A stretch of 64,000 nucleotides of DNA from Bemisia tabaci (lineage: Eukaryota > Arthropoda > Insecta > Hemiptera > Aleyrodidae), in contig NC_092793.1 of NCBI RefSeq assembly GCF_918797505.1, forward strand, positions 75,265,912 through 75,329,911, read 5' to 3'. Below are positions 55,300 to 64,000 of this stretch, one piece after another. The notes beneath the pieces were generated by a model. The model saw only the letters and a list, made by a program, of their open reading frames with translations, ran no database searches and was not told the DNA's origin. The position numbers and the translations under genes are program-made. How positions within the stretch are numbered: the stretch's first letter is position 1; every line of letters begins with the position of its first letter.

Positions 55300-56860
55300 C
55301 TTCGAAACTGTCAGTTAAGTGGTATTGTTCCTTAGCCATCAATTTGTAATACTTCGACAAGCATACTAGCCATGTAAAGTTTCTAAATTGACAAGATACT
55401 AGTGAAAAGTGCAGATTTTTTCCCCCTCGGTGGAGCAGTGAAACCCTTAAATTAGCCCCCATCCTATAAAAAGTTCATTACATTTAGCCACATGGATCTT
55501 TAAAGAATGAATGTAGGTAGAGGTGGCCCACTAATTTCTATTCGCGTCGAAGCCATATTTGTAATCTTAGTGACTATGTTATATGGAACACGTGGCGATT
55601 GTGATTAAAAGCTTGAATTCTTTACCATTAATGATGAGCGTTTGTTAAAGGGTCGCGAAACAGTTCGGCAAAGTTTGCGACACTGCAAACAAATGAATAC
55701 GGGCAAACAAACCTTGGCGAAGATCGAGGATAAAAGATCATATGAGCATGAGAAGGCACTTCTCGGAATGGCCAAAAGAACAGTTTCATAGCTTCAGAAT
55801 GTGCTATCTAGACGAAAATGAGCAACGTAAAAGGCATTACTACCATACGTGCCATATAGCCCCAAGAAATCACTCAATATTCACACCATGCATCATCTTA
55901 AATAGAACACACACAAGAATAAGCTTTCATATCGTGCAATAATGTTACCACACATTTCTTTCATAAAAATTCCATTCCAAATAACACCTGTTGATAATTT
56001 TCAAAATTTCCTATAACTTTCATGCTGGTTTTCTTCAATATTTTGTCTTTTGCGATTTGTTTTGACACATTTCAACAAGAGTCACACAGTTTTAATATTG
56101 CCAACAATTTTTTACGTTTTACGTGCGCTGCTCTTTCAAGAGTCTACAACATTTTTTTCAGAATAAATTCATTCATTTGGGAGTTCGGAGCGCGATAGAA
56201 ATAATTTTCAGATTCAGCTGCTCAAAATACTCTATAGAACTACGCCTCTCTAAAGCTGGAAAACTTTTCATATTGTTTCTTTTCAAAGCGGCAAAAGTAG
56301 CTTCTTGCAGAATTTTACTGGAAAATGTGGCTGTCCCGAAAAACTGGTGGTTGACGGAAAACACCGAGGTTGTCCTCGAATTTAAAAGATCGAAATACGC
56401 AAAAAAAGATCTTACCCAAAGACCGAGAAATGCTGACATTTTTTTGTCGCTACGCCCTGCGATTTAGTTGCTGGTCTTTTTTGCAACACACGAGTCACGT
56501 CTCCGAATAAAATGCTCAGCATGGCAACGGTGGAGCGAGGGAAGACAGAGGTGGCGAGGCGGCGGCCCTGAATAAGATCACGACGAGATCGACCCTGAAA
56601 TATTCGCGGAGAGCAAGGACGGAAGGCGCGGGGAATGAGCGAGCACTTAGGAGAAACGAAATCCAAATTTATGAAAATGAAATTGTCTCACCCCTTGGCA
56701 TCCGGCAACCCGTGCGACAAGGCGCCCACTCCCTCTCGCGCTTGCCAGCCCGGCCCGAAATACCCTCGGCGAAGTTTCTACCCTTCAGCGTCCTGGCGTC
56801 TCGGTGGTCGGCGAGAAGGGACTCAATAAGAGAAGAGGAAAGAGGTGGAGGAAATGAGCA
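55300..56860. other. Unassigned; GC-rich at 56470-56800
   Basis: The 114-codon plus frame at 56123-56467 has an 88-codon shadow on the other strand and no recognisable domain. 56470-56800 is GC-rich and repeat-free. Confidence 0.4.
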
Positions 56861-56862
56861 AG

Positions 56863-57050
56863 AAGAGTTTTTTTCCTCTTCTCTATCTTTCTCCTCTTTT
56901 TCATCGTCTTTCTTTTCCTCACCCCCTTCCCTTTTTCTTCTTTTTATCTGCCTCTTATTTATTCTCTTCATATTCTTCCTCTCTCTCTTTCTCCACCCCC
57001 TCCTTTTATCTTCTTTTTCATCCGCCTCCTATTTATTCTATGCTCGTCCT
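56863..57050 (+). repeat. Long pyrimidine-rich tract with internal ~70-bp duplication
   Basis: About 190 bp are mostly C and T. CTTTTT(A/C)ATC(T/C)GCCTC(T/C)TATTTATTCT occurs twice, near 56938 and 57011, a period of ~73 bp. It is read as a Ser/Phe/Leu-rich string in a 218-codon frame, which is therefore compositional. Such tracts can form triplex DNA. Confidence 0.8.
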
Positions 57051-57249
57051 CTACCAAGTTCCAATATGCATCCCCATCTGACAGATGTTCCGAATCCTAG
57101 GCCGAAGCATACGTGTTTCTTCAAAAACTCCCCAGTTCTCTCGTTGCTACAACTCAATCCCTATGACCAAACCATGACAGGCCTCGGATCTGGAAGACCC
57201 GAGACGGTCAGCTTGAACTCTAGGAACTCCACTGCGCTGGAGATTAACA

Positions 57250-57515
57250 GCGGACTGATTATTGAAATTGATAGACAAAGCTATAGTCAAAGAAGACAAA
57301 CTGAAAATAAAGCGATCCTATTGGTGGAAGTGGGTGGTTGCGATGGACAAAGGAGGTTAGACAATTAACGGCGACCCTCCAGAGACCGTATGGTTAGTCC
57401 ATCATTTTCCCATTTAGTCTATTACAACCACCCTTTTCGATCAATAGGATCGCTCCATGTTCCCTACGTCTTATTTGTCTATGGCTTTGTCTATCAATAC
57501 CAATAATCACCCCGC
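57250..57515. repeat. MITE, family D, complete (266 bp)
   Basis: GCGGACTGATTATTGAAATT and ATACCAATAATCACCCCGC are the ends. Arms as in the 43985 copy. Confidence 0.9.
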
Positions 57516-57555
57516 AGAAGGGGCTCCTAGGACAAGGGTAAGGGGTGGGAAACCC

Positions 57556-57715
57556 GCCAGAGACCGTATAGTTAGTCCATCATGTTCCCATTTAGTCTAT
57601 TACAACTACCCTCATCAATCAATAGGATCGCTCTATGTTCCCTATGACTTCTTTGTCTATCGCTTTGTCTATCAATGCCGATTATCATCCCGCAGACGGG
57701 GCTCTTAGGACAAGG
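57556..57715 (+). repeat. Tandem duplication of the family D right half
   Basis: CAGAGACCGTATAGTTAGTC (about 57560) repeats CAGAGACCGTATGGTTAGTC (about 57381) with a ~179-bp period. The copy includes the right arm, the terminus (CCGATTATCATCCCGCAGA) and the flanking GGGGCTC(T/C)TAGGACAAGG. Because the flank is included, this is a segmental duplication after insertion. Confidence 0.88.
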
Positions 57716-57719
57716 ACGA

Positions 57720-58358
57720 GGGCAAGGGGTGGTTTTCGAGGAGACGTGGCAAAGTGGCGCGTTGCGGGGCTGCATCAAGCTATCAAGGTGTTAACAAACA
57801 AAATATCTCACAGCAAGTGAACCCATTAGAGTTTTAAGAGGAAGAGACCCGCGAACATGTGTGAGGAGGGATGCCGGGGTGAGTGCATCGGGCAAGAGTT
57901 AAGCGGCGCGGTTCGGCGCGGGCAGGGCGCAGGGCCGGGGTGAGGCGCAACCTTATCGGCATCCCTTCGGCGTGGAAAGGGCCAAGTTTTATCAACACCT
58001 CTTGTTTCTCCGCAGACTCCGGCTCCGGGCTCTTATCTCGGTTTGCTCCTCTGGTTCACTCGTATTATTACCTCCCATTGTTCAACTTAACCCCATTCTT
58101 AAGCAAATATACCGCCGCTAACAATAAGTGCCACGCTTACTCACTTACACGTCTGCGGTGTAAACGCCGAGCCTCAACCTTCGCTCCTTTAATCCGAATT
58201 TCCCGCCGCCGCCTATCGCCGCCAGTCATCCCTTCCGCATTTTGCTTTTTAATTCTTTTTCCTTTCATCCCTCCTTTTTTCTGGCTCTCTCTCCCTTAAT
58301 TCGGTCGATAACGTTGGTTTGAGCCCGATTTGACGCGCTGAGATTTTGTGCTTTCAAG
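57720..58358. other. Unassigned, no gene seen
   Basis: A GC-rich patch at 57890-57960 begins a 138-codon plus frame without recognisable domains, signal peptide or splice support. Confidence 0.4.
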
Positions 58359-58361
58359 TGC

Positions 58362-58570
58362 CACTGAAAAAAAGGTGCTTGACTCAAGCATGATGATTCT
58401 TGAATTTGCCGCCAAGAATTTTTGTTTATCTTGATTTAAGCTGAATTTTTCGTGAAACAAGAAAATAATGCTTGGGTGAAGCAAAAAAGTCGTTTTTATT
58501 AAGCTGCAAAATTCTTGATTTAAGAAAAAATACTTCTTGGCGGCAAATTTAAGATTCTTTTTTTCTCACC
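58362..58570. repeat. TIR element, family K, diverged (~209 bp)
   Basis: The left end is CACTGAAAAAAAGGTGCTTG and the right end is close to GATTCTTTTTTTCTCACCG. Inside, TTGATTTAAG/CTTGATTTAAG and TTGCCGCCAAGAA/TTCTTGGCGGCAA are inverted pairs. Confidence 0.75.
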
Positions 58571-58621
58571 GAAAAAATGTCCTGAATTAACAACCGGAAT
58601 ATTCAAAATCTGCGTGACGAA

Positions 58622-58753
58622 CGGTTCCTTATTCAAATAGAGGAAACTGTTCCTAACTGATCTGTAAAATCAAGTGTATTTATCAGAAAGCTAATGGCAT
58701 AATATACGTTATCTCTAAAATGAGCTGGAAATAGTAGTTCCTTTTTGTAAATG
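58622..58753. repeat. MITE, family J, diverged
   Basis: ACGGTTCCTTATTCAAATAG on the left, and GAGCTGGAAATAGTAGTTCC followed by TTTTTGTAAATGTGG on the right, keep the family layout. The left outer end is lost. Confidence 0.65.
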
Positions 58754-58815
58754 TGGCCCAACTTTAAAATGTTATTATGAAAGCTGTGGCTGTAAATTTC
58801 ACAAACTCACGACGT

Positions 58816-59936
58816 TGAATTGTATTTCATTTTACAATAAGGAACCACAATGTCTAGCTCACATTAGAAACAACATATTGTACCATTGGTTTCCCTACCC
58901 TGGTAAAAATTGGCGATACGAGCTGCGTTTCAAAATACCATAGGAGTTCTTATAGCCGACTAAAGAAGGCTATTGAAAATCATATAGCTGGCTGTAGAAA
59001 GCGGAGCAAATCATATGGCCGGGCTATACGAAGCTATAAAAAAGTATACAGTCGGGCTATAGTTCCTATCGCCGGGCTTTACACTTTATCGCCATTGGCT
59101 ATAAAAGGCTATAAGAAATTGTGTAGAAATTCGTGTGCTTTGGAAATCATTAAGTTTGATACGGAACTACCTTAATATTTACAAAACACACATGATATTT
59201 TCCTTTAAAACATATTGTTTTTTCATCAATTAAAATGAGATGGTCCATACAGAGTGTGCAAAAATTTCAAAATCATGAGTTGAAAAACGCTGACTCCGCG
59301 AGATTAAATATTAGAGCCTAACACAAAGCGGAGCGGCGACGCATTGGCGCCTACAAACCTAACAGGGATACTTCACGCATTGCGCGGCGACGCACTGGCG
59401 CCTACAAACCTAACAGGGATACTTCACGCATTGCGCAATTCGTGCAGTATCCCTGTTAGGTTTGTAGGCGCCAATGCGCGTTTCGCGCTCTCTGCCCGCC
59501 CGCCACGGCGTCTGAAGCAACTATTTCACGCCAGAGGTATTGCACAGTAACATAAGAAATTGAAGGCGCTCCAACATATTAAGAATGACAGGCATCCTTC
59601 AAAAGTACGGAGCTTTCCTCGCAAATTAAATCAAGATACTACGGCACAAAAAGAGAGCGGTATTCCAAAAACTAACTAAGCCCTAGTATCCGTATTTAGT
59701 AACGTTTAGCATAAACTTTATCGTCTGGCTGTTGCTTAATCGCCATCGGCTATAAAAGGCTATAAGATATTGTACAGTCGGCTACAGAAGCTATTGGAAA
59801 TCTTACAGCCGGCTTTAGGTCTATAGTATTTTGGAACACACATTCTACTGCCAATTTTTACCAGGATATGGACATACGTGTATTTACAGATAAGCTAGAA
59901 ATTGTAGTTCCGAATTTCAGAATGTAGTCAAATTAA
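58816..59936. repeat. MITE, family J, split by a nested insertion
   Basis: The left half (58816-58897) holds TTTTACAATAAGGAACCACA and TTGGTTTCCCTA. The right half (59867-59936) holds TATGGACATACG and AATTGTAGTTCCGAATTTC. Joined across the insert they restore the order of the intact 38841 copy, where the same place reads GGTTTCCCTATG on the opposite strand. The interrupting element is described separately. Confidence 0.88.
58898..59866. mobile_element. Non-autonomous TIR transposon, 969 bp, TA duplication, family H
   Basis: The ends CCCTGGTAAAAATTGGC and GCCAATTTTTACCAGGA are inverted with one mismatch, and the subterminal CATAGACCTACAGCCGGCT-type block also recurs in both arms. The interior has repeated GGCTATA words in both arms and a 52-bp module (starting GGCGCCTACAAACCTAACAG) duplicated in tandem at 59346 and 59398, then once inverted near 59446-59472. 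TA flanks both ends, and the host MITE confirms that a single TA was the target. No transposase frame. A TA target suggests the Tc1/mariner kind of chemistry, but I cannot assign the superfamily. Confidence 0.9.
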
Positions 59937-59939
59937 CGG

Positions 59940-60155
59940 ACGGTTCATATCAATATTTCAGGTATGTCGCGAAATTATCAGTTTCCAAATGATTACTTTT
60001 CGGTGTATTACGTGTTGTTCCTTCGGTGGGCTTAAAAACCTAAGTTGCTAAATGCCTAAAATCAGAAAACACGTAACTCGAATGTGGGGTTGCACAATCT
60101 CCTGCTCGTTTATTCTATATTTAATTTAATGACGAATTCTATTAACGATTTTAAT
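59940..60155. other. Unassigned, no gene seen
   Basis: AT-rich, nothing recognised. Confidence 0.4.
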
Positions 60156-60159
60156 GTAA

Positions 60160-60276
60160 ATTATCTGCAAATTTCAATTTTAAAAAATCATAATTTTCCT
60201 CAACAATTCATATTTTATCAGGAAAATTTGGCGACGCTTCAATGTTCACACAGCGTTTTTCCTAAGCACGCTGCAG
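60160..60276 (+). repeat. Partial MITE, family C (right end)
   Basis: GGAAAATTTGGCGACGCTTC and CACACAGCGTTTTTCCTAAG before CACG form a right end. No left end is recognisable. Confidence 0.75.
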
Positions 60277-60279
60277 AAT

Positions 60280-61115
60280 TATTCTCGGTGCAGTCAAGGA
60301 GGATATGACTTTTGTGGAAAGGAATCGAGAATATTACGCGAGATTACGTACGATGAAAAGATCGTCACTACGCCAGCCTCCACGAGAACAATAATGATAA
60401 AAAGTTCGGGGAGAAACCTCAAGAAATCAATGGAGATAATACATATGGCGGAGGAAGGAAATGCGGGGAATTAAATTTCAGCCCGCACAAGCCCTTATTA
60501 GCGGTGACATTCGGGGACTCAGACAAGTTAATTATCCGCGCGATTGTTTCACAGCCCCGCGGCACTTTCAAGGCGCTGTGAAAAAGTGGTTTAGGGGCGA
60601 ATTTTTTGCCCCTTTTTCCCTGGTGTGTTTAAATTATACATTGCTCGTGTATGTGTAACGAATCACATGCGCGGGGCAAGAATTAACGGCGACCGCAAGG
60701 GTGCATATTTAAGGGGTGAAAAGCGGCATACATTAAGTTTCCCTCCTCACTTCGGGGCCGTGTAGTTTCCTGACCTTTCATAAATTCGGCGCTTTTATCT
60801 TGATTTATTCTCTCAGTCAAGTTTTCGCGGCTTAGATTTGTTGCTCCCGTTTTTCAGACACTCATGCCCTTCTCCAGAAAACTTCCTCGGGAATTTCATA
60901 AGTGCTCACTTTTTATGCTCCCGCTTAAACAAGAAAATCCTTTTTGGGGGCTTCCGTCAGTATTCTTCCGATAAACCGCTGCACTTCTTCTCTCCAACCT
61001 TTCTGCCGTTCAAGAATCACTGAAGGGACAAATACGAAATAAATCAATGCATCAATGGAGGTTAAAAACGTCATCCATTGTATCCTAGAATAGAGATATC
61101 TCTGTTGATAACAGT
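60280..61115. other. Unassigned, no gene seen
   Basis: 60440-60660 is of balanced composition and repeat-free, with a 65-codon frame. Nothing recognised. Confidence 0.4.
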
Positions 61116-61118
61116 CCA

Positions 61119-61390
61119 GCAGGCTCATTTTTTAGATTGATAGACAAAGCTATAGACAAAGAAGACACAGGAAAAATGGAGCAATTCTACTGGTGAAATC
61201 GAATGATTGCGCTGGACATAAGAGGTAAGAAACTGACTAAATAACGGCAACTCACTGGAGACCCTATGGTTAGACCATCATTTTCCCTCTTTTTCTACGA
61301 TAACCACCTGTTTCATCCGATTGGATCACTCTATTTTCCCTTTGTCTCCTTTGCCTATAGCTTTGTCTATCAATTGCAACAATCACCTGC
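61119..61390. repeat. MITE, family D, complete (272 bp)
   Basis: GCAGGCTCATTTTTTAGATT and CAATTGCAACAATCACCTGC are the ends. The inner arms ATAGACAAAGCTATAGACAA and CCTATAGCTTTGTCTATCAA are well kept. Confidence 0.9.
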
Positions 61391-61427
61391 AAAGACGTAC
61401 ATTGGCTGCTTGAACCTTTGTCGAAAA

Positions 61428-61505
61428 TATTTTCACGATGAGAGTTAAGAAACACGTATCTTGGTCTGCAAAGTTGTAGATATCCTGTCATATTGAGTCA
61501 TTTTC
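61428..61505 (+). repeat. Partial element, family A (one end)
   Basis: GAAACACGTATCTTGGTCTG, then TTGTAGATATCCTGTCATA, matches one end of family A. Confidence 0.65.
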
Positions 61506-61509
61506 AGCT

Positions 61510-63625
61510 GTCGCCCAGTACATGTGCCATGCTGTTCAAAATACTCCGATGAATGTTTTACGACTTTTGGCTCCTACGGGCATTTTGCACTTACTGCTCT
61601 TTTCCGTAGCGGGCCAGTATTAGTGGCTACTTAATAGGTACACGTATTCTCGATGGTAAAAGTTTGATTTTGATTAGAGTTTTTACTTTTTAGACACTGG
61701 TACCTGGATCTGGTTTTGAGGAATCATCACGGACCAGGGCTGGCACCTGACTGGAGCCGAAAATTTCCCTGGATAGCTCGCGGCTAGGGCAAGGCTGACG
61801 GACAACGATGGCGAGGGACGAAGGGAATTGGCCGGACACGAAGGAGCAGATCGCGAGCGTGGAATATGGACTAATCTGGCGCAATTAAATTAAGAGCCGA
61901 TGCGTCGGTGACTCGGTTCCCACGCTTATTACTCGGGAATACCATCACGTGAAGAAAAACTGTCCGCGACGCGACAGAACGCCGAGGCGCGGAGCGGCGC
62001 TGCCACAACATGCGCCCGAAAATCCCTGCCTCGCCGCCCGGCGGTGGGATTTTCGTCGGCCTGGCCGCGGGGAGCCCTGCGACTCTATTCATCCTGAAAT
62101 TATGCTCAAATTACTTCTTGGAGCCTGACGTGGTCTCCTTTTGACGTGGTCGCGACGCGGGCTTGCGGTAAGTCACGTGTGTCTCACCTGTCCGCCGTAT
62201 CACCCATCGCTCGGCTCATCAATGCCCGTCAATGCCTGCTTACGGCCGTCGTTGCCAGATGGCGCCGCCGTCGTCATGCTTCGCATGCTCTTTAATTGAC
62301 GTTCAATGCCAGGGTTAATGGCTACTTATGACGCATGTTGCCGGATCTATCGTCTTACTCAAGGGTGCTGCAGTAACGCCAAAATTTCCGAAATTGAGAT
62401 TCCATCATAATTCGTAATCTTATCATAATCTAATTTAAATGAAATGTCCGATTCATCTAAAACAGCCAAATTCCTCTCATTCTACTCTAAGATGTAAAAT
62501 CATCATGAGAGTAACATGTAACGCTCGAGGTGCGAAGCGTTTCTGGGGGCTGGACCGCAAAGCGGTAAGGGTGCGTACTCCCTATAGTTTTTATAGAAAC
62601 GAAATCTATGAGGAGATCTTTACTTAAGCAAAAAATGATTTCGTTTTTGGCAATAGGAAAACAGCAGTAAATCCACATAATTCCGCGAGAGAGTTGTAAT
62701 TACTGCTGTTTTGAGAAAAATGATGCCCTTTTCTGCGAATTTCTGACCTTTTTGTTTGTTGCATGTTGCGTGTCAAAAACTAACCACACAAGCTTGGAGA
62801 ATATGCCACGTTTCCCCCCGGAATTCTGTACTTGAACCATATTAATACAGTTTTAATAATATAGTTTCAATATTCATCAAGGAATGGTAGATGTTGCCCT
62901 TGAATACTTTTAAAGATTCAAGAGAAACTTTTCCCTCACGCGTTTTCACCATAAGTAGTTCCATTCATACCGCTCTGAACCTACAAAGTGTTTGACAACT
63001 GTGCCCATTCATAACATTACACTTCTTTCCTTTTCCTTTTGTTACCGCTATAAACGTTAAAAAGATGTGCGAAAGGGTCAAGACGGAAATGGGAACTTTC
63101 CGCACCTCTCTCTACATTGTCCTCTGCTCTCGCCTCTTTTTCAGCACGTACTATGATGATGCCCTACAAGTGTTGCACGCGACAGAGTCGAACCTTTCAA
63201 CTCCCGACCGCCTCTCTCCCCATAACCATTATCCTAACAAAAGCGACTGTTTGCAAACCGCCACCGAAAAGCTCTGCGACTTTCCTGCAAAAGCTCCGGC
63301 GAACTCCTTCACATCCTGCCGTCGCCCACGACAAAGGCGGGGTGAACGGAGATGGAGACCTTTCGTTCTGCCGGGGCTTAGGTGGCATCGGCTGTTCTTG
63401 GCGCCGGCGTTATCAAACACGTTGAGGCGACCGGTCTAACACCATCGGGAAGACGATGTTGCCGATTTGGACAAAAATTTAAAAAAAATTTCTTGAATGC
63501 ATAGCGTTAGCCAAAGGAAAAGTCGAGCTTTGTCGAACCCAGAAAATAAAACGCGCTTATTTATTTATGTTAAGCAATGGGCTATTCAACGGTTGCGAGT
63601 TGTTCAAGGGTTGAAGTTCCGAAAC
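61510..63625. other. Unassigned; GC-rich at 61880-62350
   Basis: 62140-62300 includes dense CG words. At 63065-63439 frames stay open for 60-120 codons in two plus and two minus frames behind a pyrimidine tract ending TTTTTCAG. I recognise no protein and no frame is favoured. 62350-63060 is AT-rich. Confidence 0.4.
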
Positions 63626-63639
63626 AAAAAGTTTCCATA

Positions 63640-63801
63640 CAGTGGCGAGGTGTGAAAGATCGATTCGATATTTCCCTATTTGAAGCTATGGTGAAGAATC
63701 GATTATCAGGGTGTTCGCTGCGAGCACCCTATTTATCGATCCTTTTCCATAGGTTCAAATGGCAGATCAATCGATATATCGCAAAGCACGTTACGCCACT
63801 G
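63640..63801. mobile_element. hAT-like MITE, family E (162 bp)
   Basis: The ends CAGTGGCGAGGTGTG and CACGTTACGCCACTG are inverted repeats. Flanks TTTCCATA and CTTCCATA agree at 7 of 8 positions, an 8-bp duplication. The interior palindrome AGGGTGTTCGCTGCGAGCAC and the TTTATCGATCC block match the 37492 copy. Confidence 0.9.
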
Positions 63802-64000
63802 CTTCCATATTTTTGGTTACTTTGGGTTAATTTCCTATTGGCCAGATCAACTGAAATAATCTGGTAGATCAACAAAATACATTGTTGCGTTTTTTACTTA
63901 AAGCAACAAGACAACTTAATCTCAGGATTAAGAAAAGTGTTCTGATGACCACATTTTCTATATTTTCATACATCGACTACAACTATGGGAGTGGCGAGCG
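63802..64000. other. Unassigned window end
   Basis: AT-rich, nothing recognised. Confidence 0.4.

Noticed and set aside
56712..57368. Longest open frame (218 codons)
   Set aside because: It is open because of the pyrimidine-rich tract (Ser/Phe/Leu string) and then runs into family D MITE DNA.
63065..63439. 124-codon frame behind a TTTTTCAG acceptor-like site
   Set aside because: Several frames on both strands are equally open, the peptide is unrecognised and no matching donor is evident.

Overview
The window looks like animal nuclear DNA, most likely from an insect. It has no prokaryotic operon structure. Open frames are short and overlap in all six frames. A tRNA-derived retroposon with a poly(A) tail and many small inverted-repeat DNA transposons (MITEs) are present. 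The repeat repertoire reminds me of sap-sucking hemipterans such as whiteflies, but that is recollection and not something the sequence proves. No complete protein-coding gene, rRNA or intact tRNA is visible. The longest open frames (218, 181, 171 aa) all overlap repeats or pyrimidine-rich tracts. The window therefore reads as intergenic or intronic DNA of a repeat-rich genome.

Layout. 0-3 kb: an edge-truncated inverted-repeat element, a ~272-bp tandem array, a foldback element and a MITE of the GTGCTAAGG family. 3.7-9 kb: two long poly(T) tracts (3' ends of minus-strand retroposons, one with a tRNA T-arm), a GC-rich patch with a CRE palindrome, a hAT-like MITE with 8-bp target duplications, a palindromic element and a possible LINE 3' end. 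9-19 kb: mostly unassigned sequence with scattered MITEs, a G-rich tract and a 25-bp minisatellite. 19-26 kb: dense repeats, including a truncated copy of a ~1-kb TA-inserting element, a possible LINE protein remnant, two GTGCTAAGG MITEs 95 bp apart, and a 40-bp-arm hairpin. 26-31 kb: AT-rich, little recognised. 31.7-39.7 kb: a second ~272-bp array, two 78-bp palindromes, a perfect 29-bp minisatellite and a hAT-like MITE with a perfect 8-bp duplication. 40-44 kb: the only places that look like possible exons, mixed with elements having CACTGAAAAAA ends. 46-49 kb: a 337-bp inverted-repeat element and a MITE whose end has grown into a tandem array. 54-60 kb: a Transib-like MITE whose ends match V(D)J recombination signals, and a 969-bp element nested in another MITE. 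60-64 kb: mostly unassigned, ending with another hAT-like MITE.

Functionally the window records waves of non-autonomous DNA transposon insertion: hAT-like with 8-bp duplications, Transib-like with a 5-bp GC-rich duplication, one TA-duplicating family, and several unassigned TIR families. No transposase is encoded here, so the transposing enzymes must lie elsewhere. The best host-gene candidates are a short ATG-initiated possible first exon at 40481-40555 followed by a consensus splice donor, and a GC-rich open frame at 43474-43708 whose stop codon overlaps a splice donor. Both are low confidence.
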